Shown one piece after another: positions 1 to 9,345 of a DNA stretch of 64,000 nt (positions within the stretch are counted from its first letter, which is position 1; each line of letters starts with the position of its first letter). The stretch covers positions 62,001 to 126,000 of the forward strand of contig JAUPFP010000162.1 of assembly GCA_036925085.1 (NCBI GenBank), read 5' to 3'. This stretch comes from Brachycybe producta. Lineage: Eukaryota; Arthropoda; Diplopoda; Playtdesmida; Andrognathidae. The notes under the pieces were generated by a model. It worked only from the letters and a program-made list of their open reading frames with translations. It made no database searches and was not told the DNA's origin. Both the position numbers and the translations under genes were made by a program.

Positions 1-415
1 AGGAATTAAGTTGAGGCAACACATCCGTCGTTCGAAAGTGGTGATATTTTGGTTTCGTAACCATTTCTTTGTTAGGTCACTGGAGCAAACTGGTGCATTT
101 TCTTGCTGGAATACTAAGCAAATGCTAGGGAAATGATGTTTTTATGGCAGTGCATATCGTCCCAACATTGTATGATAATTGAAGATATTTGTTTTGCTTG
201 AAATGAATCCTAAGCTATGCATTTAAAAAACTATGCTACTCATTCCAAAGATGCTAAATGTTTCCCATATCATTAGGCTGACCAACTGCCAAAATTTGAT
301 TAAAAATATTGCGTTTTTTCCTCACATTCTTCCACAATATGAAGAAAAGAAAAAAACAAAGTCAAGATATCAAGATTGAATTTTTCCCCTCAGAAAGTTT
401 GGTGGTGGAAGCCTA
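1..415 (-). mobile_element. Decayed Tc1/mariner transposon, copy a
   Basis: Read on the minus strand, this stretch is an inverted and diverged copy of the sequence at about 430-640, including the part encoding the NAPVH and SPDLNP-type motifs of Tc1/mariner transposases. The shared tract runs through the segment 'aactggtgcattttcttgct' near 88-107. No open reading frame survives. Its outer end is cut by the window edge. Family assignment rests on the better preserved copy b. Together with copy b it forms a tail-to-tail inverted pair that could fold back. Confidence 0.6.
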
Positions 416-900
416 ACAATATGAGAAGTGCCCATTGCAATGAGTAGATTTACCTTCATTTCAACCAAAAAAATCTTTATTATCAGACAACGTTATGAGA
501 GTGTTTACTAACTGACCAAAGTCGATTCCATTTCCCTAGCTTAGTATTCGAGCAAGAAAATGCACCAGTTCACTTCAGTAACCTAAGGAATGAATGGTTA
601 AGAAACCAAAATGTCACCACTCTCAAATGGCCGGCGTGTCCCCCGACTTAAATCCCACAGAGAGGCCATGATTAGTAGATTACACTACAGCAGTAGAGCT
701 GAAAAGTGCTATTTTAGCTGCTTCGGGCAGAATTCTTGTAAATTTGCTTATAAACATTGTTTAAAGTATGTAGAAATCAACGTTTAAATTTACAAATCAT
801 CATGGCAGTCGTATCAATTTAATAGGATGTTATTTTGTTACAATAATTAATAAAAGTGAAAAGTTCATTAGTTAGTTTATAATTTTGAAACGGCCACTTT
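416..900 (+). mobile_element. Decayed Tc1/mariner transposon, copy b (3' half of transposase)
   Basis: Around 555-660 the plus strand translates, with interruptions, to a NAPVH-type segment followed by a tryptophan-free version of the SPDLNP motif. These are the hallmarks of the second half of the Tc1/mariner DDE/D catalytic domain. A stop codon follows soon after SPDLNPTE, and no long frame remains, so this is a dead copy. From about 830 to 880 it shares the tract 'aataaaagtgaaaagttcat' with copy c at 3530-3560 (reverse complement), which marks the element's 3' portion. Terminal inverted repeats could not be fixed. Confidence 0.65.
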
Positions 901-1799
901 CCAGTTTTTAATTTTCTAAATTTTTACCTTTTTTAGAAAAAAATGTCTGCCTAGCAGAACGTTTATAATATAGGATGAAAATGTATAAAATTTCAGGCAA
1001 GTTCATCGAGTATAGCCTGACTTATAAACAATTTCGCATGTTATAAACATTTACGTTATGTTATAATTTTATAAACATATCGTTAACGACATCATAACGT
1101 TAAATATAACGTTATAAACATTTACGCATTGTATAATATCTCAGATTGAGAACAATTCGTGATATACATTTGGAGTAAATACTTTTCTTGATCCTAGTAT
1201 AAGTTTGCCTTGCATTGAAGAAATTAATTTACAAAAACCCCCAGCCAGGACTTGATCCAAGGACCTCTCATTTATCTGCCAAAGACATAACCAATTTTGC
1301 TACCAATGTAAATTGTGAGATCAAAGGTGACCTTTACCATAACCCACATGGGTTAATTTATTCTTTAGAAAATCGTGATGCAATAAAGCCTGATTTCCTG
1401 GCTGCCAACTGTTTATGTACAGGTTTTTTTTTAAATTTGATGATTTTTCACAAAAATAAGGTAGACGGAACAAAATTGAAAATTCTAATGTAGCCTACCA
1501 AAAAGACGGAGGGATAGAGAGTCAGCCCTTAGCAAATTATGATATTAGAAGATGGTACTTTGAAATGAATTAAATTGAATAGTGAATTAAAAGTAATGTG
1601 AAGTGACAACATCTGAATATGGGCTTTTTATTGCCAATGTCTGTTGTTCCTATATGATAAAGTCCATTTTATGAAGTTAATTGATTTTTAAATTTTAAAA
1701 ATCGTTTTGGCAATCGTTGGATACCTCTTGACAATACTTTCCAAAGAAATTACTGGAGATAATAGTCTCTTTAAATAAATATATCTTTAGATTTAAAGA
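901..1799. other. No gene seen
   Basis: AT-rich sequence. Runs of 'aacgttataaacat'-like words at 1020-1130 form a loose tandem pattern. A 92-codon open frame at 1215-1493 has no recognisable motif and no coding-like neighbours, and I do not support it as a gene. Confidence 0.5.
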
Positions 1800-1990
1800 T
1801 TATAATAGTTACTTAACAGATGGTACACCACCATTTGGCAGTTAAAGGTTACAATAGTTACTTAACAGATGTACACCACCCTGTAGCAGCGAAAGGCTAT
1901 AATAGTTACCAATGACACCATCAGAGCGTAGTGGCATTGCAAACACCATCAGTCAGCGTAAAGCTATAATGGTTACCTCTGACACAATAT
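1800..1990. repeat. Degenerate minisatellite, unit about 50-65 bp
   Basis: Four imperfect units begin with 'ctataatagttac' or a close variant (about 1800, 1849, 1897, 1963). Units one and two share 'acttaacagatg' and 'tacaccaccc'-like words followed by 'agg'. Later units carry 'gacaccatcag'. The unit length drifts, so this is an old local duplication array rather than a clean satellite. Confidence 0.6.
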
Positions 1991-2350
1991 CAGAGGGTTC
2001 CACGTCAGCACATTCCAGAGAGCTGGAGAGAGAGATAGAGGACCGACATCTATTATTATAATAATAATATGAAATAGTGTCTTTATTTTTGTGGAGAAAA
2101 GAGACCAGAAGTAGGTTAAAGTCGGCCTTTGTTCCCTCTTTTGTTATGTTATGGTGTGCAGTGAGTGAGTCATAGAGTTTGTCCAAAAGAATTGATCTCT
2201 GGAATGCAATTTGCATACCTTCTACTCCATTGATTTTATTTAACCACTGAAGGGAAGGGGAGGCAGATGGCTATGAAGATATAGGCGTGACCCTTCCATC
2301 ATTTGAATGACACATTTTTCCAAGAAATTAGGTGTCACGTGGTCAACTAA
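1991..2350. other. No gene seen
   Basis: Intergenic sequence with a short ATT/TAA run at 2051-2070. A minus-strand open frame of 87 codons across 1953-2216 overlaps the minisatellite and shows no family motif. Confidence 0.4.
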
Positions 2351-2354
2351 TATT

Positions 2355-2922
2355 TGTAACCTCCCGCCGGACCGTTACAATACCCTGGTAAATTCAAACG
2401 CCCACGAAACCCACAGACGTAAAAACTTACCGTCAACCGGCTCCTTACGGGGACGGGACCGTACCCGTAGCCGTCTCTCACACGGTGTTCCTGGAGACGT
2501 GTCGGCTCCTTGGACCCACCCTCGGCGGACACAGACGAAAACCACGCCGCCACGCCGAGAATATCGCGGTAGAACAACTGTTCTACCGCGAGCCGACACA
2601 CGTACCGGCCGAAACAAGACGGTGAAGATGGTGGTGTTGACCCCACTGGACAACCCACCCTCCGCGGTACTCCCCAAATAAACAGACACGACACAAAGCA
2701 AGTGATGATAAAATAAAGTGTTTAATTGACACTTACGATGTAACGTGATGAATACGATGACAGTGAGTATTTACACAACTTGGCTGGTAATCCTCTACCA
2801 GCCAAGCCCCCATAAATATATAAAACAAAGGCCAAATGGCCAAAGGCACACAAGACAAAGCAGATGCACTGGACAGTGGAGGTCAATCAAAATTTAAAAA
2901 TTGAGCAGACCAGGTTGCCACA
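2355..2922 (-). mobile_element. Solo LTR, family B, copy 1
   Basis: The element starts TGTAACCTCCC and ends GGTTGCCACA, and is flanked by a 4-bp target duplication TATT (2351-2354 and 2923-2926). Its GC-rich half (2360-2660) and AT-rich half align with copies at 18303 and 36508. It has no internal coding region and no second LTR nearby, so I call it a solo LTR. Orientation is inferred from copy 3, which has a TATA-like word on the minus strand. GC-rich open frames here, on both strands, are by-products of base composition. A short-TIR DNA transposon of the Ginger type, which also makes 4-bp duplications, is an alternative. Confidence 0.7.
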
Positions 2923-3059
2923 TATTTCGGACTAGATCTCAGTATTCCTCTTGAACTAAGTGGTGGGTTGGAAACATCTTATGAAGAGATGAATAAAAGT
3001 ATTTAGTTATATTGGCATTTTGGGGCATATGCTTTTTGTTTTGAGTTGGATGCCCTTAG

Positions 3060-3190
3060 CTACAATGTCTTAAAGGTGGCCACTGCTACAGATGTTGGAA
3101 AGGCAGATTAGCCAAATCATGCTGACTACATTTGAAAAAGGGTTTAAATTTTACCTTCTTCAGTCGGGATTACACCGAATAATCATTGCA
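3060..3190 (-). repeat. Fragment of a Tc1-associated repeat
   Basis: The reverse complement carries a tract of about 70 bp (AAATTTAAACCC, then TTTTTCAAATGTA, then 'gcctttccaacatctg') that matches two direct copies at 5639-5709 and 5743-5809. It lies next to Tc1/mariner copy c and may be the 5' part of the same family. No coding capacity is seen. Confidence 0.45.
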
Positions 3191-3499
3191 ACACTGTGGC
3201 ATGCTACATGACACACTATGTTTCCTCTATGGCATGCTACAAATGTAACTCATGCATCATGTTGCATGTTGTCGCCATTGTACCTGATCCGAGTGGAAAC
3301 AAACGATTGATACATGCTGCTGTCTCGTTCACCTCTACAATGAACGGTCAAATGAAATATTGTCTTTCATTGAAGACTAGGAAACTTTAATTGTTGTGGA
3401 ACGTGTGGTAGTTTCTAGTGTAATAGAATTGGTGCATGCTGCAAGATTTGTTGGGTGCCACATGCAAGAATATGCTACACGATGTCGCTTGCCACAATC

Positions 3500-4130
3500 A
3501 GTGTGCCACACACGACGTTTAATAATTATAGATGCACTAATGAACTTTTCACTTTTATTAATAATTGTGATAAAATAACATGCTGAACACAACAGTAACA
3601 ATAAAATTAATTAGGTATACAAATTTCCTCATGTTTAATAACTTAAAATATTTTTTCTACATACTGTCAAATATATCTATAAGCAAATTTACAGAAATTG
3701 TGGCCTAAAGCTGCTAAAACAGCACTTTTCAGCTCTGCTATTGAAATATAATCATGGCAATCTACTTAATCATCATGTACGATGTTGTTCCAAAAGTTGT
3801 CTTTAGGATTTATGTCCTTTTTGTTCCTTAGGTTACTAGTACTTTTTCTTGTTCGAATACTAAGCTAATGCTAGGGAATCGACTTTAGTAGGGCAGTAAA
3901 TGCTCTCATAACATTGTCTGATAATAAACGTTATTTTTTGGCTTAAAGAGACCATTACCTCTCGATTGCTTTCCATGCAAATGGAGAGGCACCACCGGGA
4001 ATTCGTCTGCAAACACCATTTTGGTGGTAGATACAAAACCAGGTCGCCACACGACATTTCAGAAGGGTTAAAATGTACCCCTTCCACATGCCCACTCTAA
4101 GGAAGACAGTAGGATTCGCCACAATAAATT
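3500..4130 (-). mobile_element. Decayed Tc1/mariner transposon, copy c
   Basis: On the minus strand, 4087-3860 holds a 75-codon open frame. Its end and the following sequence line up with copy b (the 'actaaagtcgattccctagc' tract at about 3865-3885). The element then runs into 'aataaaagtgaaaagttcat' near 3540, as in copy b. A short fragment fits the region between the second and third catalytic residues of Tc1/mariner transposases, but the DDE residues cannot be recovered in one frame. It is a dead copy. Confidence 0.55.
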
Positions 4131-4445
4131 AATAATTTTATAATTATTTAATTATTAATTCTTTATAAGACCAAGTGGGTATAATAGTGTTGTTATAAAA
4201 ATATATCATGGAAGACAGTGTTTTAATAAAGTTCGTTAAATTGAAGGGAAGTTATTATCAAAGTTGGTCTCGGAAGAGCATTCTATGCAAAATAAAAAAA
4301 AATTATAACAGTTTTCCGGCTAGGGTTACTAACAATTGAGAGCTCTGTCAGTTTCGTTTTTAGGTTTACTTTATAAGTTATAACATACAATTTTATGATT
4401 TTGAAAATGATTCCAATGTTTTTTTTTTTTTGGTTTTTGGTTAAG

Positions 4446-4551
4446 GTTGCATTGCCTGGAAATCTACAGCGTATGATTTGGAATGCCCAGAAAAATTTTC
4501 ATATAAATTTAAAAGCTCCAACGGATCTTAGCCCTCTCAAAGTTATTCAGG
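4446..4551 (+). CDS. POLR2A: POLR2A exon 1 of those visible
   Basis: This exon encodes 35 codons plus one base, with [15 protein letters not shown] and [10 protein letters not shown]. The acceptor is the AG at 4444-4445 after a T-rich tract with an 11-T run, and the donor is GTATGT at 4552. It is the first visible exon because everything upstream is transposon debris. The 5' boundary rests on this acceptor and on homology that begins at once. Confidence 0.88.
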
Positions 4552-7500
4552 GTATGTAGATTAAAATATATGTTTTAGATAAGTTTGAGATCCAGAGCAA
4601 ATAGCTAGTTTGCTAAATATACATTATCTTAGGCTGTTAGTATAACAATGGCTCGTTTTTCGGGTAACGGGATTTTCTGCCATATATTTAACACGTGTAT
4701 TCTGTTTCTTGGTATGTGGCTTATTAGTTTTAATTATATGATATTTACAGGTGTTCGTGAACTGTGTAAAAAAATTACTGTTGTGCCTGGCAATGATGTT
4801 TTTAGTCAGCAAGCAAACGAGAACGCCACTTTACTTTTCACCAGTCTTTTGCGATCCACTTTATGCACAAAAAGAGTTGCTGAGGAATTCAGGTTGTCTG
4901 CAGAGGCGTTTGAATGGGTGCTGGGTGAGATTGAAACGAGATTCAATCAGGCCCAAGTACAACCTGGGGAAATGGTTGGACCGCTTGCAGCTCAATCTCT
5001 CGGAGAGCCTGCATCCCAAATGACATTGAACACGTTTCACTACGCCGGTGTGTCTGCAAATAACGTAACCCTTGGTGTGCCTAGGCTCAAAGAAATCATC
5101 AATATTTCTAAAAAACCAAAGACACCCTCACTTACGGTGTTTCTTACTGGTGTTGCTGCTCGTGATGCTGAAAAAGCAAAGGTATCAGTTCAGTTGATAT
5201 AACAAAAGAAATTTTGTTAGTTACTGTGAACCGTTTTTTTTTGTTATTAGGACGTTCTTTGTCGTTTAGAACATACGACTCTTCGTAAGGTTACTGCGAA
5301 CACAGCTATCTACTACGATCCCGACCCACAGAATACAGTCGTTTCTGAGGATCAAGAGTTCGTAAATGTGTATTACGAGATGCCCGACTTTGACCCAACA
5401 AAGATTTCTCCCTGGCATCTTCATATTGAACTGGACCGAAAAAGAATGACAGGTAAAGTTGTGTTTGTACTTCACGAAGAGAAGCTTTGGACTATTAGCA
5501 ATTTTGATTAGCAATTTTTTTTATTTAGCAGTCACTAAAATATTTTGAAAAAAAAAATGCAGTTTAATTCATTTTCTGTTAATATGGCGTACCTAGTACC
5601 ACGTACCTACTCTAGAGGCACAGTATATGGAAGGGGAGAGATTTAAACTTTTTTTTGTCAAATGTAACCAGAACCAAGTGGCTAGTCTGCCTTTCCAACA
5701 CTGCTATTTCTAGCAGTAGTCACGTAGCCATTGAAGGGTTCAGATTTAAACTTTTTTTCAAATGTAACTAGAATGAAGTGGCTAATCAGCCTTTCCAACA
5801 CTGCTATTCAATTCAATTCAATGCAATTCAACTCAACTCAGTACACCTGCAATCAGCTTAAAAGCCATGTAGCAGGGGGGATTGCTCCCGATCACAAACG
5901 ATTGTTATTCAGGTAAAGTTAAGTCCTAACAAAGATCTATCAACTGGAACAGAATTCCATAGTCTAATAAGTTATAACATTCGGGAAAAAACTCCAAAAA
6001 TCTCTTCTGGCAATTAAATCTTTTAAAGTCGTTGAATGCCCATGTCTTCCCTCACGAGGATGTATATTTAATAAGTCATTAAGCAGGGCAATATTATCAT
6101 CTGCCAGTAAACGTCCAAAAAGGGCTAGGTTTTGGTCACTTCTTTGGCCTACTAATGATTCCCATTTTAGTTCCTGAAGCATAGAAGATACACTGTCAGT
6201 ATACACATATCTTCCTTTCACAACAAAATTTTTCTTGTGTTTTTCCAAGCTTTTTTGGACTTCAGGGCCACTGTTGGTTTACATCATTTGACTCAATACT
6301 ATCAATATTGAATTCATTTGTTGCAAAAATTTTAAAATTAGCCCAATCAGCTTTATTGTACTGAGGTACTGAATTGGGACTTGATTGGATTTTTTCAACT
6401 TGGGTAAATAATTCCATGTAAATCATTTCATGATCACTTATGCTATTGACAATTTCAATAGATAGCACATGCTCTGGAGTCTAGAATGGTAGCTGATGAG
6501 TTGGTGAGGCGTGTTTGTGTTTGCACTAGTTGATCTAGGGAATACATGTCTACAAAGTCAAGCCGTAGATCTATTAATTTGGGGCAAGGATACTGAGAGT
6601 CTATGGCATAATTTTTCCAATTTATTCCAGGAAGGTTAAAATCACTACCAATGCTGATGCATATTTGTGTACAGAAAACGAAGTGTTCAGACATTTTCTA
6701 AATTCGAGTAATTCCACCTTGTCATTTGCTGGCGGGCAATAGAATGAAAATAGAAAACAGCCTTTTTGTTACCCTCTAATAAGGGTCCCCTGACTGAAAC
6801 AAGATTTTTATTAATAGTCATAAATACCCCTTCACCTTTTTTAATGTTCTTATCTTTTTGGAATACGTTAAATTCTTGGGGGAACACTTCTTCCGTAGAA
6901 ACCTCTTCAGATAGCCATGATTCACCACCAAAGATAATATCATGACTATAGGTTTCTATTGCTTCTCTAAACCTAAACACTTTATTTCTTATACTTGCAA
7001 AAAACATCCATTAAAATGCTCGTAAAGTAATTTTAAAAAACCTCAATTAAACCACAGTGAAGTGACACATTGGTGCATATGCTGATTTTTTGTTTTTTAA
7101 AATTTTTTTACGAGCATTTTAATGGATGTTTTTTTCTTATTTGGGTGTACTCAGTGGAGTTTAACATAAGAGTTAGAAATTCGTGATTTTGAAATAGTTT
7201 TTTTTTAAATATAACCACACTTACCAATTTTTTGTCATTAGATAACTAGATCAGCATATATTTAAGGTGCACATTGTACTTTGAAAACTTAACTTTGGAC
7301 AACTTTAAATATGAAAATAAACATATTGCCGCGACTGTATATTTTAAAAATTAACATTTTTTCTTTAACATTGGGTCTATTCTATGAGCTCAATAGAAAA
7401 ACGATGTGAGCAGTTTTGCCGAGATTTTTCGAAGTATTTTTGTGTTGTAGCCTCTTAAGATTTCAAGACACTGAAATGCGCAGAACATACTAATGGTAGA

Positions 7501-9345
7501 CTTTAATCTGGTTATGTTACATTTTTCAGACAAAAAACTGACGATGAACCAGATTTCTGAAAAGATCAATGCTCGATTTGGTAATGACTTAAGTTGCATC
7601 TTCTGTGATGACAATGCTGAGAAGCTTGTGCTTCGAATCCGTATTATGAATAACGATGATGGCAAAATGCTAAAGGTAGGCTGGATACACTTTAACTGTT
7701 AAGTTTGTAAATATAAACTTTTAATTTATTCAATTTATTGTATGATCTAATAGGAAGAAGAACAAGTGGATAAAATAGAAGATGATGTTTTTCTCAGGTG
7801 GTTTGAAGCAAACATGTTGAGTGACATGACCTTGCAGGGTATTGAAAGTATAACAAAGGTTTACATGCATTTACCATCTACTAACGACAAGAAACGAATG
7901 GTCATTACCGACACGGGAGAATACAAATCTATTGCCGAGTGGCTTCTTGGAACTGATGGCACCAGCCTGATGAAGGTGCTGAGTGAACGTGATGTTGATC
8001 CAGTACGAACATACTCTAATGACATCTGCGAAATCTTTTCCGTGAGTGTGAACTTGGTTATCAAAATATGAAGTACAATTTACTGATCACTTTTTTGTGT
8101 CATTTGCTTATTATGTTTGTAACACAGGTGCTTGGCATTGAAGCTGTGCGAAAGTCTGTGGAAAAAGAAATGAATCACGTCATGTCTTTTGATGGTTCTT
8201 ATGTAAATTACCGTCATTTGGCTTTACTGTGTGACGTTATGACAGCCAAAGGTCATTTGATGGCTATTACACGTCACGGTATTAGTCGTCAAGATACTAG
8301 TGCTTTAATGAGATGCTCATTTAATGAAACAGCTGATATTTTACTGGACGCTGCCTCGCATGCCGAGTTAGATTCACTGAAGGGTGTTTCAGAGAATATC
8401 ATGTTGGGGCAGTTAGGTCGCATGGGTACAGGGTGTTTTGACCTTAAGCTCGATGCAGAAAAGTGCAAATTAGGTATGGAAATTCCGGTTATTTTGCCTG
8501 GATTATTGGGTGCTGGAGGCATGTTTTTTGGTAATGTATCCAGTCCTGTATCAGGAGCAATGTCATCACGAATGACACCTTGGTATGAATGTAACACGCC
8601 ATCTTATGCAAGTGCATGGTCAGCTGGTATTGGAAGTAGAATATCCCCTGGAGCTGCTGGCTTTTCTCTTTCTACCAGTGAAGCAAGCGGTGACAGTGCA
8701 AAAAGTCCGAGTAACAGTCCTATCGTTCTAACTTACGGGCCGAGAAGTCCTAGTTACAGTCTCACAACTCCAAGCTACAATCCCAGTTTGCCACATTATT
8801 CAATACAAAGCCCGAGTTACAGCCCGGAAAGTCCTTTATATTCTCCCACTTCTCACTTCTATTCACCTTTCAGTCCAAAATACAGTCCTACAAGCGCAAC
8901 ATATTCTCCCACATCACCATCTTATTCTCCATCCATTCCCAAGTATAGCCCTACAAGTCCAACATACACTCCTAGCTCTCCGAAATACAGTCCAAGCATT
9001 CCACAGTATAGTCCGACAAGTCCAAAATATAGCCCTACAAGCTCAACGTATTCTCCCACATCACCATCTTATTCTCCATCCAGTCCCAAGTATAGCCCTA
9101 CAAGTCCAACATACACTCCTAGCTCTCCGAAATACAGTCCAAGCATTCCACAGTATAGTCCGACAAGTCCAAAATATAGCCCTACAAGCCCCACGTATTC
9201 ACCAACCAGCCCCAAGTACAGTCCAACAAGTCCGACTTATTCTCCCACAAGCCCGAAAGGATCACATTACTCTCCCACAACTTCTGGCTATTTACCTGCA
9301 AGTTCACATTTTAGCACTACCAGTGATAGTGACGATGACCAATAA
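4446..9345 (+). CDS. POLR2A: RNA polymerase II largest subunit RPB1, C-terminal 796 residues, six exons
   Basis: Exons are 4446-4551, 4751-5181, 5251-5452, 7530-7675, 7754-8041 and 8128-9345. All introns are GT...AG, and the reading frame passes every junction (2391 nt, 797 codons with stop). RPB1 is the catalytic subunit of the nuclear enzyme that makes mRNA. The visible part starts in the foot/cleft region (motif [10 protein letters not shown]), then gives the [13 protein letters not shown] and [14 protein letters not shown] trigger-loop region. Jaw and clamp-closing segments follow ([43 protein letters not shown]), then the linker with MTPW, the heptad CTD and an acidic tip. Upstream exons, including the metal-binding NADFDGD-type loop, are not in the window. 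No frameshift or internal stop appears, so the visible half looks functional. Family identity is certain. Whether this is the only copy is unknown. Confidence 0.96.
4751..5181 (+). CDS. POLR2A: POLR2A exon 2: trigger-loop exon
   Basis: The acceptor is TTTACAG|GTGTTC and the donor is AAG|GTATCA. The exon enters in phase 1 and leaves in phase 0. It encodes the segment from GVRELCKK to DAEKAK. The trigger loop ([20 protein letters not shown], near 5018-5080) keeps the conserved histidine that contacts the incoming nucleotide in known polymerases. An open frame runs back into the upstream intron to 4648 but is not coding there. Confidence 0.94.
5251..5452 (+). CDS. POLR2A: POLR2A exon 3: [20 protein letters not shown] segment
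   Basis: The exon is bounded by TTGTTATTAG|GACGTT and ACAG|GTAAAG and leaves in phase 1. It encodes the conserved stretch with [18 protein letters not shown] and [16 protein letters not shown]. It precedes the largest intron of the visible gene (2077 bp), which has been colonised by mobile elements. Confidence 0.93.
5639..5809 (+). repeat. Two direct copies of a ~70-bp repeat in the POLR2A intron
   Basis: Units at 5639-5709 and 5743-5809 share AGATTTAAAC, then a T run, then CAAATGTAAC, then 'gcctttccaacactgctatt'. The reverse complement of a third relative sits at 3060-3190. The spacing of 104 bp suggests a local duplication of a transposon fragment. Confidence 0.65.
5810..7002 (-). pseudogene. 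nonLTR-D LINE remnant: endonuclease joined to C-terminus, RT lost
   Basis: Reading 5'-3' on the minus strand gives: an APE-type endonuclease start ([11 protein letters not shown], about 6930-6900); the catalytic [10 protein letters not shown] (near 6640; GDFN in the family); [10 protein letters not shown] (near 6430), the endonuclease SDH motif; then directly the C-terminal tail [20 protein letters not shown] with FWSFFPNVI (6215-5964). The whole reverse transcriptase, with its [YF]ADD box, is missing between them. The 3' end carries a short (AATTG)n-like tail at 5805-5830 (plus-strand ATTCAATTCAATTCAA). The same tail and C-terminus occur in the copy at 30875-31887. It is transcriptionally antisense to POLR2A. 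Confidence 0.85.
7003..7458. mobile_element. Foldback MITE copy 1 (right part), in POLR2A intron
   Basis: The copy starts inside the central part (ACATCCATTAAAATGCTCG) and runs through the whole right arm to GTAGCCTCTTAA, ending in TTAA at 7455-7458. The left arm is absent, and the break coincides with the end of the LINE remnant. It ends 71 bp before the next exon. See 42597-43409 for the complete form of the family. Confidence 0.8.
7530..7675 (+). CDS. POLR2A: POLR2A exon 4
   Basis: The acceptor is TTTTTCAG|ACAAAAAAC and the donor is AAG|GTAGGC. The exon enters in phase 1 and leaves in phase 0. It encodes [20 protein letters not shown], then [20 protein letters not shown] and NNDDGKMLK. 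The family shows near-identical spacing here, which fixes both boundaries. A frame opening at 7493 begins in the intron and is not the true start. Confidence 0.94.
7754..8041 (+). CDS. POLR2A: POLR2A exon 5
   Basis: This is a 288-nt, phase 0-0 exon between TAATAG|GAAGAA and TCC|GTGAGT. It encodes [37 protein letters not shown], and [20 protein letters not shown]. The acidic EEE...EDD run matches the insertion-tolerant loop of the family. No unusual substitutions were seen at the conserved DVDPVRT core. Confidence 0.94.
8128..9345 (+). CDS. POLR2A: POLR2A exon 6: clamp end, linker, CTD and stop
   Basis: The acceptor is AACACAG|GTGCTT, and the in-frame ATG at 8068 lies in the intron. The exon encodes 405 residues to the TAA at 9343-9345. 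Residues 1-~135 are the conserved core ([48 protein letters not shown]). A glycine/serine-rich linker with MTPW follows, then the heptad CTD from codon 203 (8734), a GSH break, two poor heptads and the tip SDSDDDQ. The whole CTD is in one exon, so the 147-bp internal duplication does not touch splicing. Confidence 0.95.
   Translation: MLGIEAVRKSVEKEMNHVMSFDGSYVNYRHLALLCDVMTAKGHLMAITRHGISRQDTSALMRCSFNETADILLDAASHAELDSLKGVSENIMLGQLGRMGTGCFDLKLDAEKCKLGMEIPVILPGLLGAGGMFFGNVSSPVSGAMSSRMTPWYECNTPSYASAWSAGIGSRISPGAAGFSLSTSEASGDSAKSPSNSPIVLTYGPRSPSYSLTTPSYNPSLPHYSIQSPSYSPESPLYSPTSHFYSPFSPKYSPTSATYSPTSPSYSPSIPKYSPTSPTYTPSSPKYSPSIPQYSPTSPKYSPTSSTYSPTSPSYSPSSPKYSPTSPTYTPSSPKYSPSIPQYSPTSPKYSPTSPTYSPTSPKYSPTSPTYSPTSPKGSHYSPTTSGYLPASSHFSTTSDSDDDQ
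8734..9309 (+). repeat. POLR2A: RPB1 CTD heptad array, about 27 units
   Basis: Twenty-five contiguous heptads begin [14 protein letters not shown] and end YSPTSPK. Two degenerate ones ([14 protein letters not shown]) follow a GSH insertion. Only two units are exact YSPTSPS. Nine have Lys at position 7, a position that is methylated or acetylated in known CTDs. The Ser2/Ser5 kinase sites are kept in most units. Vertebrate CTDs have about 52 heptads and insects about 42-45, so this one is short for an animal. Confidence 0.92.
8881..9174 (+). repeat. POLR2A: 147-bp tandem duplication within the CTD
   Basis: Copies 8881-9027 and 9028-9174 each encode seven heptads in the same order ([41 protein letters not shown]). 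By eye they differ at five of 147 bases, all in the first 76, and the last ~70 bases are identical. A third partial unit begins at 9175. Synonymous positions match too, so this is recent duplication or gene conversion and not selection on protein alone. Confidence 0.93.

Larger units (their letters stand above)
5453..7529 (+). other. POLR2A: POLR2A intron loaded with transposon debris
   Basis: This 2077-bp GT...AG intron is much longer than the others seen (69-199 bp). It contains two direct copies of a ~70-bp Tc1-associated repeat, a minus-strand LINE remnant (5810-7002) and the right part of a foldback MITE (7003-7458). The excess length is accounted for by these insertions. Confidence 0.85.

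Noticed and set aside
2307-2701. Long overlapping open frames on both strands (124, 115 and 108 codons)
   Set aside because: They lie in the GC-rich half of a family-B LTR, overlap each other in several frames, and their Arg/Pro/Thr-rich translations are not conserved in the other two LTR copies. Stop codons are simply rare in such sequence.
4648-4750. Possible upstream coding start (ATG at 4648) for POLR2A exon 2
   Set aside because: Conservation begins at the acceptor at 4751, and the codons before it ([19 protein letters not shown]) are intron sequence. The previous exon joins in phase instead.
8068-8127. ATG at 8068 as a start giving a hydrophobic leader before the CTD exon
   Set aside because: It falls between a donor at 8042 and an acceptor at 8127. 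The hydrophobic text is intron read-through, and RPB1 has no signal peptide.
8289-8597. 102-codon minus-strand frame
   Set aside because: Antisense shadow of the POLR2A last exon.
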